The translations under genes and the position numbers were made by a program. 64,000 nt of DNA from Paenisporosarcina macmurdoensis. Lineage in GTDB: Bacteria > Bacillota > Bacilli > Bacillales_A > Planococcaceae. The stretch spans positions 1-64,000 of the forward strand of contig NZ_JBHSRI010000004.1 of NCBI RefSeq assembly GCF_042658845.1, written 5' to 3'. The notes beneath the pieces were generated by a model. The model was given only the letters and a program-made list of their open reading frames with translations, did not search any database and was not told the DNA's origin. This document shows, piece by piece, positions 1 through 8,634 of the stretch (position 1 is the stretch's first letter; each line of letters opens with the position of its first letter).

Positions 1-97
1 AGGTCACACCCGTTCCCATACCGAACACGGAAGTTAAGCTCTTTAGCGCCAATGGTAGTTGGGGGTCTCCCCCTGCAAGAGTAGGACGTCGCTAGGC
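1..97 (+). rRNA. rrf: 5S ribosomal RNA, 3' part
   Basis: The window opens inside a 5S rRNA. The segment holds the conserved loop with CCCGUUCCCAUACCGAACAC, then AAGUUAAGCUC, and ends with GUAGGACGUCGCUAGGC, as in Bacillales 5S. About the first 20 bases are missing to the left, so the rest of an rRNA operon presumably lies upstream. The 3' end is placed by similarity to known 5S ends and may be off by a base or two. Confidence 0.96.
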
Positions 98-105
98 AAA
101 TAGAA

Positions 106-138
106 AACCGATACCTGTTAAAGGGTGTCGGTTTTTTT
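106..138 (+). terminator. Terminator of the rRNA operon
   Basis: A 10-bp stem (AACCGATACC with GGTGTCGGTT, one G-U pair) is followed by seven T residues, just 8 bases after the 5S end. No tRNA genes follow the 5S. Confidence 0.9.
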
Positions 139-286
139 GTGTCTTTTTTTATTGAGTCGAAGGTGTGCGACAAAGAGGAGGAACAAAGAGTTCGAGGAAA
201 CAATTGATCTTTAACAATCAAATTACTTCTCTAATGTGTTGCTCACCCAACAGTAGCGTAGCGAAAACAAAACCAATCAAAATGGC

Positions 287-317
287 CCTCCTCGAATAGA
301 CCCTCGAGGAGGTTTTC
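287..317. other. Hairpin, possible weak terminator
   Basis: Perfect 9-bp inverted repeat CCTCCTCGA / TCGAGGAGG with a short T stretch on the + side. It lies between the rRNA terminator and the 21-bp array downstream of mtnE. The T stretch is weak, so its role is uncertain. I see no gene between 140 and 496. Confidence 0.4.
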
Positions 318-338
318 TGTGGGAAAATATGGGCGAAA

Positions 339-442
339 CGGAATAAATCACGGTTCAAGCCGAATAAATGGGTCTTGAAGCCGATTAAATCATACTTCAA
401 GCCGAATAAATCACAGTGCAATCCGAATAAAACCACTACTCT
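339..442. repeat. 21-bp tandem array A (5 units)
   Basis: Five units of 21 bp, each opening with CCGAATAAAT or a close variant followed by about 11 variable bases, several ending TTCAAG. The array lies downstream of mtnE (which reads leftward). It is the most divergent of the eight array loci in this window but keeps the same 21-bp period. The open frame across it only translates the repeat into heptapeptides and is not a gene. Confidence 0.85.
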
Positions 443-496
443 ATATAAAATCCCGATAATCCTTTAATCATGTCTTTTCTAACTAGCTATCCTTCG

Positions 497-1660
497 TTAA
501 AAAAGAGCTAGTTTGCCAATACGCTGAACGGCTTCTTCTAAACGAGCTTCATCTACTAACAATCCTACACGAATGTAGCCTTCACCAAACTCGCCAAAGC
601 CATTTCCAGGGGCTATAGCTACATCTGCTTCATTTAAAAGTTTATCAGCGAAGTTCTGGCTCGTGTAGCCTTTAGGAACGGGTAGCCATGCAAAGAAGGA
701 TCCTTTAGGCGCTTCCACTTGCCATCCAATGCGGTTGCATGCGTTTATAAAGACATTGCGTCGTTTTTCGTAGCGATCGACTAATTCGTGTACACATGTT
801 TGATTGTCATTTAATGCAGCAATAGCTGCGTGTTGGATAGCTGGGAATAGGCTTACAAACATATGGTCCTGAATCAAGTTTAGGGCTTCAATTATTTGTG
901 TATTTCCGACAGCAAATCCGACACGCCATCCTGCCATATTATATGTTTTGGATAATGTGTACATTTCAATTCCGATGTCTTTTGCGCCTTCAGCTTGCAA
1001 GAAACTTACTGGTTTTATTCCTTCAAATCCAATGGCACCATAGGCGAAATCATGTGATACGGCAATCCCATTTTCTTTAGCAAATGCAACGGTTTCGTTG
1101 AAGAATTCAAGGGTAGCCGTCGCTCCAGTAGGGTTGTTTGGGTAGTTAAGATATATTAGTTTTGCACGTTCCTTACTTTCTTCAGAAAGTAAATTGTAAT
1201 CTGGTAAAAAGTTATTGTCTGCTACAAGTGGAAGCGTTTCATAGTGTACGCCGGCCATCACAACTCCTGATAAATAATCAGGGTATCCAGGGTCTGGTAG
1301 CAGCATCCAATCTCCCGGATTTAATACGGCCATTGGCAATTCAACAAGTCCGATTTTTGTTCCAAATAGTACAGCTACTTCCGTCAACGGATCGATATCA
1401 ACGTTGTATTCCCGTTTATAAAAGTTAGCGGCAGCTTCTTTCAATTCGCTTATTCCCCGGAATGGCGAATATTTGTGGGTAACTGGATTTTCAACAGCTT
1501 GTTGTAAAGCTTGTACGATGTGTGGAGGTGTTGGTTGGTCAGGATTTCCTTGACCTAAATTAATTACATCACGACCTTGTGCGACCGCAGCTCCAACTTT
1601 TTGTACAAGAGAAGCAAAAAACTGTGGAGGCAATTGTTGTAGTTTTTTTGAGAGTTCCAT
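497..1660 (-). CDS. mtnE: Methionine-salvage aminotransferase MtnE
   Basis: A 387-residue PLP-dependent class I/II aminotransferase. In Bacillus this family (MtnE/YkrV) transaminates 4-methylthio-2-oxobutanoate to methionine, the last step of methionine salvage. The Schiff-base lysine is K238 in TLSKTYNMAGWR, and the NYPNNPTGA block near residue 172 binds the cofactor. Length is normal for the family. The start has a GAGG ribosome site. The gene is divergent from mtnU, as often in Bacillus, but the other salvage genes mtnWXBD lie about 45 kb away. The general LL-DAP/aspartate aminotransferase family is similar, so the exact substrate rests on the mtnU neighbour. Confidence 0.85.
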   Translation of the reverse strand: MELSKKLQQLPPQFFASLVQKVGAAVAQGRDVINLGQGNPDQPTPPHIVQALQQAVENPVTHKYSPFRGISELKEAAANFYKREYNVDIDPLTEVAVLFGTKIGLVELPMAVLNPGDWMLLPDPGYPDYLSGVVMAGVHYETLPLVADNNFLPDYNLLSEESKERAKLIYLNYPNNPTGATATLEFFNETVAFAKENGIAVSHDFAYGAIGFEGIKPVSFLQAEGAKDIGIEMYTLSKTYNMAGWRVGFAVGNTQIIEALNLIQDHMFVSLFPAIQHAAIAALNDNQTCVHELVDRYEKRRNVFINACNRIGWQVEAPKGSFFAWLPVPKGYTSQNFADKLLNEADVAIAPGNGFGEFGEGYIRVGLLVDEARLEEAVQRIGKLALF

Positions 1661-1745
1661 GGCATTTCCTCATTTTCTGAAATAGTTGCAATCATCAGCC
1701 AAATCTTATAACCTTTTGAGTATCTTGTCTATAGGTGGTGTATCC

Positions 1746-2540
1746 ATGAAAATCGCATGCATTCAGCTCGACGTTGCGTTTGCTGACCCTGAAAAAAATT
1801 TTCACAACGTTCAAACGTTAATTAAAAAAGTGGTTAGTGAAGGGGCAGAGCTCGTTGCTTTACCAGAAATGTGGAATACTGCTTATGCTTTAACTGAGTT
1901 AGAAAACCTCGCCGACATCGAAGGAAAGCGTACGAAAAAGTTTCTTTCCAATTTAGCACGAACCTATCACATACATATCGTAGGCGGTTCGGTTTCAACA
2001 AAAAAAGGAGCTAACTTCTATAACACGATGTATGTGTATTCAAACGATGGAGAGCTTGTTGGTGAATACGATAAAGCACATTTATTCCGCTTGATGGACG
2101 AACATCTATACCTACAAGCAGGAAATAAGGAAAATGTGTTTACTCTAGGTTCTATACAAGCTGGAGGAGTTATATGTTATGATTTACGATTCCCTGAATG
2201 GTTACGGGCGCACGCATTAGCAGGCGCAAAGGTGTTATTCGTTCCAGCACAGTGGCCTTCTACACGCATTGACCATTGGAAGATTTTACTTCAAGCGCGT
2301 GCAATTGAAAACCAATGTTTCGTCATTGCGGTGAATCGAATTGGTTCGGATCCAAACAATCAATTTAATGGTCAATCAATGATTATTGCACCGTGGGGAA
2401 AAGTGTTGTGGACCGGCACTGAACATGAAGAGTACGCGGTAATTGACGTTGATTTCTCAGAGGTTGAAGAAGTACGTACACGCATCCCCGTGTATGAGGA
2501 TCGTAGACCGTCACTTTACCAATCATTATTTGAAAAGTGA
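1746..2540 (+). CDS. mtnU: Omega-amidase MtnU (carbon-nitrogen hydrolase)
   Basis: A 264-residue nitrilase-superfamily amidase. The Glu-Lys-Cys triad is visible as E41 (LPEMWNT), K110 (EYDKAHLF) and C144 (GVICYDLRFPE). Family knowledge assigns it to hydrolysis of the 2-oxo acid amide left when glutamine-type transaminases such as MtnE work, pulling the transamination forward. I chose the ATG at 1746 because an AGGTGGTG ribosome site precedes it; the frame is open 20 codons further upstream without a good site. Divergent from mtnE with a short shared promoter region. Confidence 0.88.
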   Translation: MKIACIQLDVAFADPEKNFHNVQTLIKKVVSEGAELVALPEMWNTAYALTELENLADIEGKRTKKFLSNLARTYHIHIVGGSVSTKKGANFYNTMYVYSNDGELVGEYDKAHLFRLMDEHLYLQAGNKENVFTLGSIQAGGVICYDLRFPEWLRAHALAGAKVLFVPAQWPSTRIDHWKILLQARAIENQCFVIAVNRIGSDPNNQFNGQSMIIAPWGKVLWTGTEHEEYAVIDVDFSEVEEVRTRIPVYEDRRPSLYQSLFEK

Positions 2541-2548
2541 AAAAAGGT

Positions 2549-2577
2549 TTGACAGTCGTTAAGAAACGTCGTAAGAT
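2549..2577 (+). promoter_or_regulatory. Sigma-A promoter of the metNIQ operon
   Basis: TTGACA and TAAGAT separated by exactly 17 bases, ending about 40 bases upstream of the S-box aptamer. This is a near-consensus housekeeping promoter. Confidence 0.8.
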
Positions 2578-2615
2578 TTAGTTCGAGCAACAAATACAAC
2601 TACATATGGAAACAA

Positions 2616-2768
2616 CTTATCAAGAGAGACCGAGGGATAGGCCCTATGACGTCCGGCAACCCCCAGCATTAGCTGGGAAGGTGCCAATTCCTACAGAATG
2701 ATTTCATTCTGAAAGATAACCCAGAATCCATTTTTCGGTGCCTCTTTCATTATGAAAGGGGCATTTTT
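2616..2768 (+). promoter_or_regulatory. SAM-I (S-box) riboswitch with terminator
   Basis: Begins CTTATCAAGAGAGACCGAGG and contains the S-box core GACGTCCGGCAACC, the GGTGCCAATTCC block and a closing AGATAA. It ends in a terminator made from GGTGCCTCTTTC / GAAAGGGGCA and six T residues (2736-2768). In this class SAM binding favours the terminator, so the downstream methionine transporter is expressed when SAM is low. The second S-box in this window precedes mtnW. Confidence 0.95.
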
Positions 2769-2798
2769 TGTTTTCCAGAAGGTGAAAAGGAGCTTGTA

Positions 2799-3812
2799 AT
2801 GATACGAATTAATGATTTATCTAAAGAGTATAAAACGAAAAAAGGTCTGGTCATGGGTGTTGATCGAGTTAATCTCACCATCGCTGAAGGAGAAGTATTC
2901 GGAATTGTGGGGTATTCAGGAGCTGGCAAGAGTTCGCTATTACGCTGTATCAACTTACTCGAAAGACCAACCAGTGGCCAAATTGAAGTGAATGGACGTG
3001 ATTTAACCAAATTAAAGCGTGAAGAATTACGGAAAGCACGCTTGAAAATTGGCATGATTTTTCAACATTTTTACTTGATTAGCCAAAAGACAGTTGCTGA
3101 AAACATTGCATTTGCATTAAAAGCAGCAAATACGCCAGGAGAAAAAATGACATCTCGTGTAAATGAACTTCTTGAAATGGTTGGTTTAACAGATAAGAAA
3201 GATGTGTATCCGGCACAACTGAGCGGTGGGCAGAAGCAACGTGTTGGAATAGCCCGTGCGCTAGCAAATAACCCTTCCTTGTTATTGTGTGACGAAGCAA
3301 CCTCAGCGCTTGATCCAAATACAACGTTGTCCATTCTTCGATTACTAAAAAAGATAAACCGCGAATTAAACATCACGATTGTGTTAATCACGCATGAAAT
3401 GAATGTAGTGAAAGAAATCTGCGACCGTATGGCAGTTATGCAAGACGGGCGAGTAGTAGAAGAAGGATCAGTTTACGAAATTTTCTCAAATCCAAAAGCT
3501 GAGCTGACGAAAGAATTTATTAGTAGCGTACTGTCATTTGAAGTGCCACAAGCTATTTTGGCTAAAGTGACTGGAAGCATTGTGAAAGTGATGTTTAAAG
3601 GAGAAGTAGCAGGTGAAGGTGTTATTTCTGATATGGTTCAACATTTTGATGTACGGGGAAATTTCTTGCACGGTTCGATTGAATACATACAAGAAGTGCC
3701 TCTCGGTTTGTTCTTAATGGAAATTCAAGGCCAACCGGACAATATTACAAGAGCCGTTAGCTATATGGAAGGCCGTGGAGCGCAAGTGGAGGTGATACAA
3801 AATGGGCATTGA
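2799..3812 (+). CDS. metN: Methionine ABC transporter ATPase MetN
   Basis: A 337-residue ATPase of the D/L-methionine importer. It shows Walker A GYSGAGKSS (38-46), signature LSGGQKQR, Walker B LLLCDEATSALD and the switch histidine in THE. The C-terminal 70 residues form the NIL domain that binds methionine and inhibits transport when the cytoplasmic pool is high. Ribosome site AAAGGAG. The stop overlaps the start of metI by 11 bases, so the two are translationally coupled. Controlled by the upstream S-box. Confidence 0.96.
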   Translation: MIRINDLSKEYKTKKGLVMGVDRVNLTIAEGEVFGIVGYSGAGKSSLLRCINLLERPTSGQIEVNGRDLTKLKREELRKARLKIGMIFQHFYLISQKTVAENIAFALKAANTPGEKMTSRVNELLEMVGLTDKKDVYPAQLSGGQKQRVGIARALANNPSLLLCDEATSALDPNTTLSILRLLKKINRELNITIVLITHEMNVVKEICDRMAVMQDGRVVEEGSVYEIFSNPKAELTKEFISSVLSFEVPQAILAKVTGSIVKVMFKGEVAGEGVISDMVQHFDVRGNFLHGSIEYIQEVPLGLFLMEIQGQPDNITRAVSYMEGRGAQVEVIQNGH

Positions 3813-4473
3813 TATCCAGCATGTGATTGAATTATGGCCAGACATCCTCAAAGCATTTGGGCAAACAATGTATATGATTGGAATTTCACTGACGGTAGCA
3901 ATTGTGATTGGATTACCACTTGGGATTGTACTTTTCATTACCGATCGGGGATTGTTCTTAGAAAATCGATTTGTAAAAGGCGTACTCGGTTTTATTGTGA
4001 ATATGGTTCGTTCCATTCCGTTTATTATTTTGTTAGTTGCACTTATTCCATTAACCAAATTACTTGTTGATTCAACGATTGGTCCAGCAGCAGCAAGTGT
4101 TTCTTTATCGGTTGCGGCCATTCCATTTTTCGCTCGAATTGTTGAAACATCACTCCGCGAAATTGATAAAGGTGTTATCGAAGCTGCCGTTGCAGTAGGA
4201 GCAACTCCTTGGATGATTATCAGAGATGTGTTATTACCTGAAGCGAAGTCGAGCATCGTACAAGGAGTGACGATGACTATCATTAGCCTCGTTGCTTACT
4301 CAGCTATGGCTGGTGTAGTGGGCGGAGGCGGAATTGGAGACTTGGCAATACGCTTCGGCTATTACCGTTATGACAATACAATTATGGTTGTCACGGTTGT
4401 GATTTTAATTGTTCTCGTTCAAATCATTCAACAATTGGGTGATTGGACTTCTAAAGCAATAGATAAACGATAA
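3802..4473 (+). CDS. metI: Methionine ABC transporter permease MetI
   Basis: A 223-residue inner-membrane permease with five predicted hydrophobic segments and the BPD-transport EAA-loop (around EAAVAVGATPWMII) that contacts the ATPase. This is the normal size for MetI/MetP. It starts inside the end of metN behind GGAGGTGAT and is followed 15 bases later by metQ. Together the three genes form the complete MetNIQ importer. Confidence 0.95.
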   Translation: MGIDIQHVIELWPDILKAFGQTMYMIGISLTVAIVIGLPLGIVLFITDRGLFLENRFVKGVLGFIVNMVRSIPFIILLVALIPLTKLLVDSTIGPAAASVSLSVAAIPFFARIVETSLREIDKGVIEAAVAVGATPWMIIRDVLLPEAKSSIVQGVTMTIISLVAYSAMAGVVGGGGIGDLAIRFGYYRYDNTIMVVTVVILIVLVQIIQQLGDWTSKAIDKR

Positions 4474-4488
4474 AGGGGAGAGACAGAG

Positions 4489-5319
4489 ATGAAAAAGGTT
4501 TTATTTACGATGATGTTAGTTGTATTAGTAGCGACACTTGCTGCATGCGGAGGAAGTGACGAAGAATCAAAAGGCAAGGATAACGACAAGTCGGTAAAAT
4601 TAGGTGGTACAGCAGGTCCTTACAGCGACATGTTGAAAACAGCCATTCAACCGGCTCTTGAAGAGAAAGGCTACAAAGTAGAAATCGTTGAATTCAGCGA
4701 TTACATTCAACCAAATATTGCATTAGATGATGGCTCAATCGATGCAAACCTTTTCCAACACTCGATTTATATTGAAAACTTCTCGAAAGAAAATGATATG
4801 GAATTAACGGGACTTGTCACAGTACCTACAGCACCAATGGGTATTTACTCTAATGTTTATAAGTCTATTGAAGATGTGAAAGACGGTGCTACGATAACCA
4901 TTCCAAATGATCCAGTAAATGCAGCACGTACATTTTTAATTTTAGAAGAACAAGGCTTAATTAAACTAGATCCAAATGCAGAGCCATTAACTGTGTCAGA
5001 GAAAGATATTAAGACCAATACGAAAAACTTAGTGTTCCAACCAATTGAAGCAGGTCAGCTTCCTCGATCAGTAGATGGTGCAGATTTAGCAGCAGTTCCA
5101 GGAAACTTCGCTTTAGCAGCAGATATGGATTTACTAGATGCATTAATTTTAGAAAACATGCCAGATCGCTATCGTAACCTTGTGGCTGTAACGACTGCAA
5201 ATAAAGACTCACAACTAGCGAAAGACTTAATTGAAATCGTGGAAGCACCAGAATTCGAAGGAATTATTGATTCGGAGTTTGAAGGCTTTGGTAAACCAGA
5301 GTGGATGGCAAACCGTTAA
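4489..5319 (+). CDS. metQ: Methionine-binding lipoprotein MetQ
   Basis: A 276-residue NlpA/MetQ-family substrate-binding lipoprotein. It has a short signal peptide and the lipobox LAAC with the lipidated cysteine near residue 20. The mature part carries family blocks such as KLGGTAGPYSDML, DANLFQH and the VPGNFALAADM region near the ligand site. It would be tethered outside the membrane and deliver methionine to MetNI. Good ribosome site (AAAGGGGAG). Confidence 0.95.
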   Translation: MKKVLFTMMLVVLVATLAACGGSDEESKGKDNDKSVKLGGTAGPYSDMLKTAIQPALEEKGYKVEIVEFSDYIQPNIALDDGSIDANLFQHSIYIENFSKENDMELTGLVTVPTAPMGIYSNVYKSIEDVKDGATITIPNDPVNAARTFLILEEQGLIKLDPNAEPLTVSEKDIKTNTKNLVFQPIEAGQLPRSVDGADLAAVPGNFALAADMDLLDALILENMPDRYRNLVAVTTANKDSQLAKDLIEIVEAPEFEGIIDSEFEGFGKPEWMANR

Positions 5320-5334
5320 GAGAGAAGGGGTCTG

Positions 5335-6420
5335 ATGGAAGACATCATTATTCGGGGAGCGCCAGCTGAGTATGTTTGTAAAAGTGGAGTGCTAGAAGAA
5401 CTTGAAGACAAGTTAACGTCTAGAAATATCAAACGAGTACTCATTGTTTCAGGTGTCAAGTCATGGTATGCAGCACGCTACTATTTTCCAACACTAAAAA
5501 GCATTCATGTAACACACGCTTTTTATAAAGGACAGTGTACAGTTACTGAAATTTCCAGAGTGGCTGCTCTAGCACAGAGCTACGCCGTAGATGCCATTAT
5601 TGGAGTAGGCGGAGGAAAAGTATTGGACGTGGTGAAAGCGGCTGCTAGCGCAAGTAGAACGAAGTCGGTGTTGATTCCGACACTCGCTTCAAACTGCGCA
5701 CCGTGGACACCACTAAGTGTTATTTATTCGGATGAAGGGGTTATGTCGCATTACGATGTGTACCCCATAAGTGTTGACCTTCTTCTCGTCGAGCCGCGCA
5801 TTTTAGTGGAAGCCCCCGCTCCGCTTTTGATTGCAGGCATCGGCGACACGCTAGCCAAGTGGTATGAGGCAGACGTACAGATTAGGCGATTAACCAATCC
5901 CCCGGTTGCGCTGAAAGTCGCTCATCATACCGCTCGGTTGTGTGCTGAAGAAATGTTTGAACATGCAGAAGAAGCCGTTAATGATGCGAAAGACGTAAGA
6001 GTGTCCAATGCCTTCGTTAGAGTAGTCGAATCGATTATCATGCTTGGAGGTATGGTAGGTGGATTTGGCGATCGTTATGGTCGCATTGCCGGTGCTCACT
6101 CCATACACAATGGCATGACCATTGCACCTGAGTCACATGAAGCATTACATGGAAATAAAGTGGCTTATGGTATTTTGGTTCAATTGCTTCTAGAACAGAA
6201 GGAAAGTGAAGTTGAGCGGCTGTTGCCGTTTTATCAGAAACTAGGCTTGCCTACATCTTTATATGAATTAAACATTCCGAGTAAATGGATTGATGAAATT
6301 GCACAACAAGCTACAAGAATGGAAGAGTCCATTCACCATATGCGCAATGAAAAAATAACAGCTTCTGAAGTGGCACAAGCTATGCACGATTTAGAATCAA
6401 GGCTAATTATAAAACTATGA
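5335..6420 (+). CDS. Iron-containing alcohol dehydrogenase family protein
   Basis: A 361-residue protein of the iron/zinc alcohol dehydrogenase superfamily, nearest in style to glycerol dehydrogenases. Visible features are the dinucleotide-binding GVGGGKVLDVVKA (around 91-103), metal-ligand candidates in GIGDTLAKWYE, GAHSIHNGM and LHGNKVAYG. It starts 15 bases after metQ without an intervening terminator and ends at a strong one, so it should share the S-box-controlled transcript. That position hints at a role with a sulfur or methionine-derived substrate, but the substrate cannot be read from the sequence. Confidence 0.75.
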   Translation: MEDIIIRGAPAEYVCKSGVLEELEDKLTSRNIKRVLIVSGVKSWYAARYYFPTLKSIHVTHAFYKGQCTVTEISRVAALAQSYAVDAIIGVGGGKVLDVVKAAASASRTKSVLIPTLASNCAPWTPLSVIYSDEGVMSHYDVYPISVDLLLVEPRILVEAPAPLLIAGIGDTLAKWYEADVQIRRLTNPPVALKVAHHTARLCAEEMFEHAEEAVNDAKDVRVSNAFVRVVESIIMLGGMVGGFGDRYGRIAGAHSIHNGMTIAPESHEALHGNKVAYGILVQLLLEQKESEVERLLPFYQKLGLPTSLYELNIPSKWIDEIAQQATRMEESIHHMRNEKITASEVAQAMHDLESRLIIKL

Positions 6421-6430
6421 ATATGCTGAG

Positions 6431-6475
6431 AACACCTTACAAATGGGCCTGACCCCAATTTGTAAGGTGTTTTTC
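6431..6475 (+). terminator. Terminator of the metNIQ operon
   Basis: Long inverted repeat AACACCTTACAAAT / ATTTGTAAGGTGTT followed by TTTT, directly after the alcohol dehydrogenase stop. Confidence 0.9.
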
Positions 6476-6544
6476 TTGAAAGATAAGAAAGTAAATAATT
6501 TTAGTTACATAAATCCAGCTCAAAAAGATTGATTCATTAATAGT

Positions 6545-6671
6545 GTTGATTTCCGTTTCAGGCGGACGCTTTCCGCGGGGCGGGCGGTGAGCCTCCTCGG
6601 TCGCTTCGCGATCTGCGGGGTCTCACCTGTCCCGCTGATCCCGCCGGAGTCGCCGCCTTCCACTACAATCC
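6545..6671. repeat. GC-rich imperfect-palindrome repeat, copy 1
   Basis: About 127 bp, much richer in GC than its surroundings, beginning GTTGATTTCCGTTTCAGGCG and ending in a near-mirror of that start (GTCGCCGCCTTCCACTAC). A second copy with the same ends lies at 61723-61852. The ends and the GACGCTTTCCGCGGG and GAGTCGCCGCCTTCCAC blocks are conserved while the middle differs. I recall similar dispersed elements from other Bacillales genomes. The rest of 6476-7127 holds no convincing gene. Confidence 0.85.
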
Positions 6672-7037
6672 ATGAAGTGTGTAGTAACGAACAAGAAAAT
6701 CTATCGATTGCTTATTGCTAAGACACGAATAAATGATTCTAAGTTAAACCAACCTATAATCGTAGTTCCCATCCACCGAAGCGGAAATCAACAGGCACTA
6801 TGGTTACTCTTCTTAAAAGAACCAGGCGCACTTTTCACGGTTTTTCTTGTGAGGGGTATTTTTTAGTTTCGAGCATAGTCGACACAGAACCGCATAGGAA
6901 AAAATCGTCAATATTCAGCAGAAGAGGCTCTTTTGCCATCATTTTCATAAGAAATTAATTGGTACAAATTGTAGTAAACTTCATGAAGTCATCATACACT
7001 TTAAGGGTGAAGAACATTTATCATACACATTTGACGT

Positions 7038-7066
7038 TCCCCTACATTTTTGTATGGGGATTTTTC
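7038..7066 (+). terminator. Terminator-like hairpin upstream of yihY
   Basis: Stem TCCCCTACA / TGTATGGGGA followed by five T residues, 60 bases before the YihY start. No gene is visible upstream for it to end, so it may be a leader attenuator or a remnant. Confidence 0.6.
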
Positions 7067-7127
7067 TTGCTCAATGGTATATGTTTCCGTCACAATGATT
7101 GTAAGAACAAGCTTGGGGGAGCAACAA

Positions 7128-7955
7128 ATGAAGATCGCAAAACGTGTTTTCGTAAGGTTTTTCGCTGAGCGGTATTTTGATGAAGCCGCACAAACAGCTT
7201 ATTATCTTCTCTTATCGGTATTCCCATTCCTAATTTTTATTTTGTCACTGATTAGCTTCTTTCCAGTAGATGCTCAGCAAATCTTAGATTTCTTAAGACC
7301 TTTTGCTCCAGGTGAATCTTTTGCACTCATTGAGGATAACGTAACGAATATATTAACGCAGGACAAAGGGCGCGTCTTATCGCTCAGTTTAATTGCAGCA
7401 TTTTGGGTTTCATCCATGGCTATACAAGCCCTCGCTCGCACATTAAATGAAGCAAATGGAATGAAAAGCACACTGCCATATTGGAAAGGGCTACTTCGAG
7501 ACCTTGGCGTAACACTGTTGTTTATGACTCTTGTGCCGCTGTCGTTATTTTTACCATTTATCGAAAGTGGCATGCACTGGGTAGTATCGCGCTCAGGTAC
7601 TCTTGATGATTGGCAAGGGTGGATATACATTTGGCCAGTCGTCAGATGGGGTCTAGGATCCGTATTTTTATTCTTATTTTTCCTACTGTTCTTTAAGATT
7701 TTACCGAATGAACGAATTACATTACGTGAAGTATGGCCAGGTGCTCTATTATCAGCAGTCGGTTGGCAAGTCGTTTCCTTACTTTTTGCTGACTACGTAT
7801 CGAATGTGAATTATACGAGATTATATGGTCAACTCGCCGGAATCATTGTGCTTGTCTTATGGTTTTACTTAACCGCTGTGGTCATTTTATTGTCTGGATT
7901 ACTCATTGCAGAAGGTAGAAATACTCGAATGCTGCAAGCCAAAAGAAAGAGGTGA
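7128..7955 (+). CDS. YihY/BrkB family membrane protein
   Basis: A 275-residue integral membrane protein of the YihY/BrkB (formerly mis-called RNase BN) family, with about six hydrophobic segments and family blocks such as AAQTAYYLLLSVFPFLI near the N terminus and YGQLAGIIVLVLWFY near the C terminus. Function is unproven in the family. The ATG at 7128 follows GGGGGAG; an upstream in-frame start has no site. It lies 5 bases from the response regulator gene, so the three genes likely form one operon. Confidence 0.85.
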   Translation: MKIAKRVFVRFFAERYFDEAAQTAYYLLLSVFPFLIFILSLISFFPVDAQQILDFLRPFAPGESFALIEDNVTNILTQDKGRVLSLSLIAAFWVSSMAIQALARTLNEANGMKSTLPYWKGLLRDLGVTLLFMTLVPLSLFLPFIESGMHWVVSRSGTLDDWQGWIYIWPVVRWGLGSVFLFLFFLLFFKILPNERITLREVWPGALLSAVGWQVVSLLFADYVSNVNYTRLYGQLAGIIVLVLWFYLTAVVILLSGLLIAEGRNTRMLQAKRKR

Positions 7956-7959
7956 GCAA

Positions 7960-8634
7960 ATGCGCACGATTTTATTAGTAGATGATGATCCGAACATATT
8001 AACGCTGATGAGTATTCATTTAACCAAAGCGGGTTACCGTGTGGAAAAAGCAAGAGACGCTGAAAGTGCGCTTAAGTTGATTCCTTGTGTGTGGCCGCAT
8101 GTGGTGGTTGTTGACGTGATGATGCCAGGTATGGATGGTTTCTCATTGACTAAAAAGATTCGAGACGACTTTGACCTGCCCGTAATTATGGTGACGGCTA
8201 AAAGTCAGTTGGAAGATAAAGAAAAAGGCTTTCTAGCAGGTTCTGATGACTATGTCGTTAAGCCGTTTGAACCGCAGGAACTGCTTTTTCGAATTGGCGC
8301 TGTACTGAGAAGAAGTGCACATCCAAATGAAATGCGTAAGCAAGTTGGCTCACTCGTGATTGATCGAAAGAGGTTCGATATTTCAAATGGAGCAGAAACC
8401 AAGTGGTTACCTTTAAAAGAATTTGAATTACTTGCGCTACTAGCCTCAAGTCCAGGTACTGTGTTACAACGAAGTGCCTTGATGGAAAGAGTATGGGGAT
8501 ATGATTACGCCGGTGATGAACAGACGTTGAGTGTTCATATTAAACGCTTACGAGAACGTTTGGAAGGGTTTGTTTCAGACGTACAAATTGTAACGGTACG
8601 AGGAGTCGGCTATAAGCTGGAGGAACGACCATGA
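7960..8634 (+). CDS. OmpR-family response regulator
   Basis: A 224-residue two-component regulator. The receiver has the acidic pocket VDDD, phospho-acceptor D52 (VDVMMPG) and conserved lysine in VKPFEP, followed by a winged-helix DNA-binding domain with the RGVGYKL end. It follows yihY closely and its last codon overlaps the ATG of the kinase (ATGA). The target genes are unknown; the membrane protein and MMPL remnant just downstream are the obvious candidates. Confidence 0.92.
   Translation: MRTILLVDDDPNILTLMSIHLTKAGYRVEKARDAESALKLIPCVWPHVVVVDVMMPGMDGFSLTKKIRDDFDLPVIMVTAKSQLEDKEKGFLAGSDDYVVKPFEPQELLFRIGAVLRRSAHPNEMRKQVGSLVIDRKRFDISNGAETKWLPLKEFELLALLASSPGTVLQRSALMERVWGYDYAGDEQTLSVHIKRLRERLEGFVSDVQIVTVRGVGYKLEERP

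Noticed and set aside
140..338. tRNA genes after the 5S rRNA
   Set aside because: No cloverleaf-like sequence or CCA-type end is visible after the rRNA terminator.
218..436. Reading frame of 72 codons over array A
   Set aside because: It is a translation of the 21-bp repeat into heptapeptides; it has no ribosome site and no protein-like composition. Similar frames over arrays C, D, G and H were rejected for the same reason.
1162..1428. Antisense frames inside mtnE and other long genes
   Set aside because: Long open frames opposite real genes are expected from codon bias; none has a ribosome site or a family match.
6672..6866. Possible small gene of 64 codons after the GC-rich repeat
   Set aside because: No ribosome site or recognisable pattern; it starts at the edge of the repeat.
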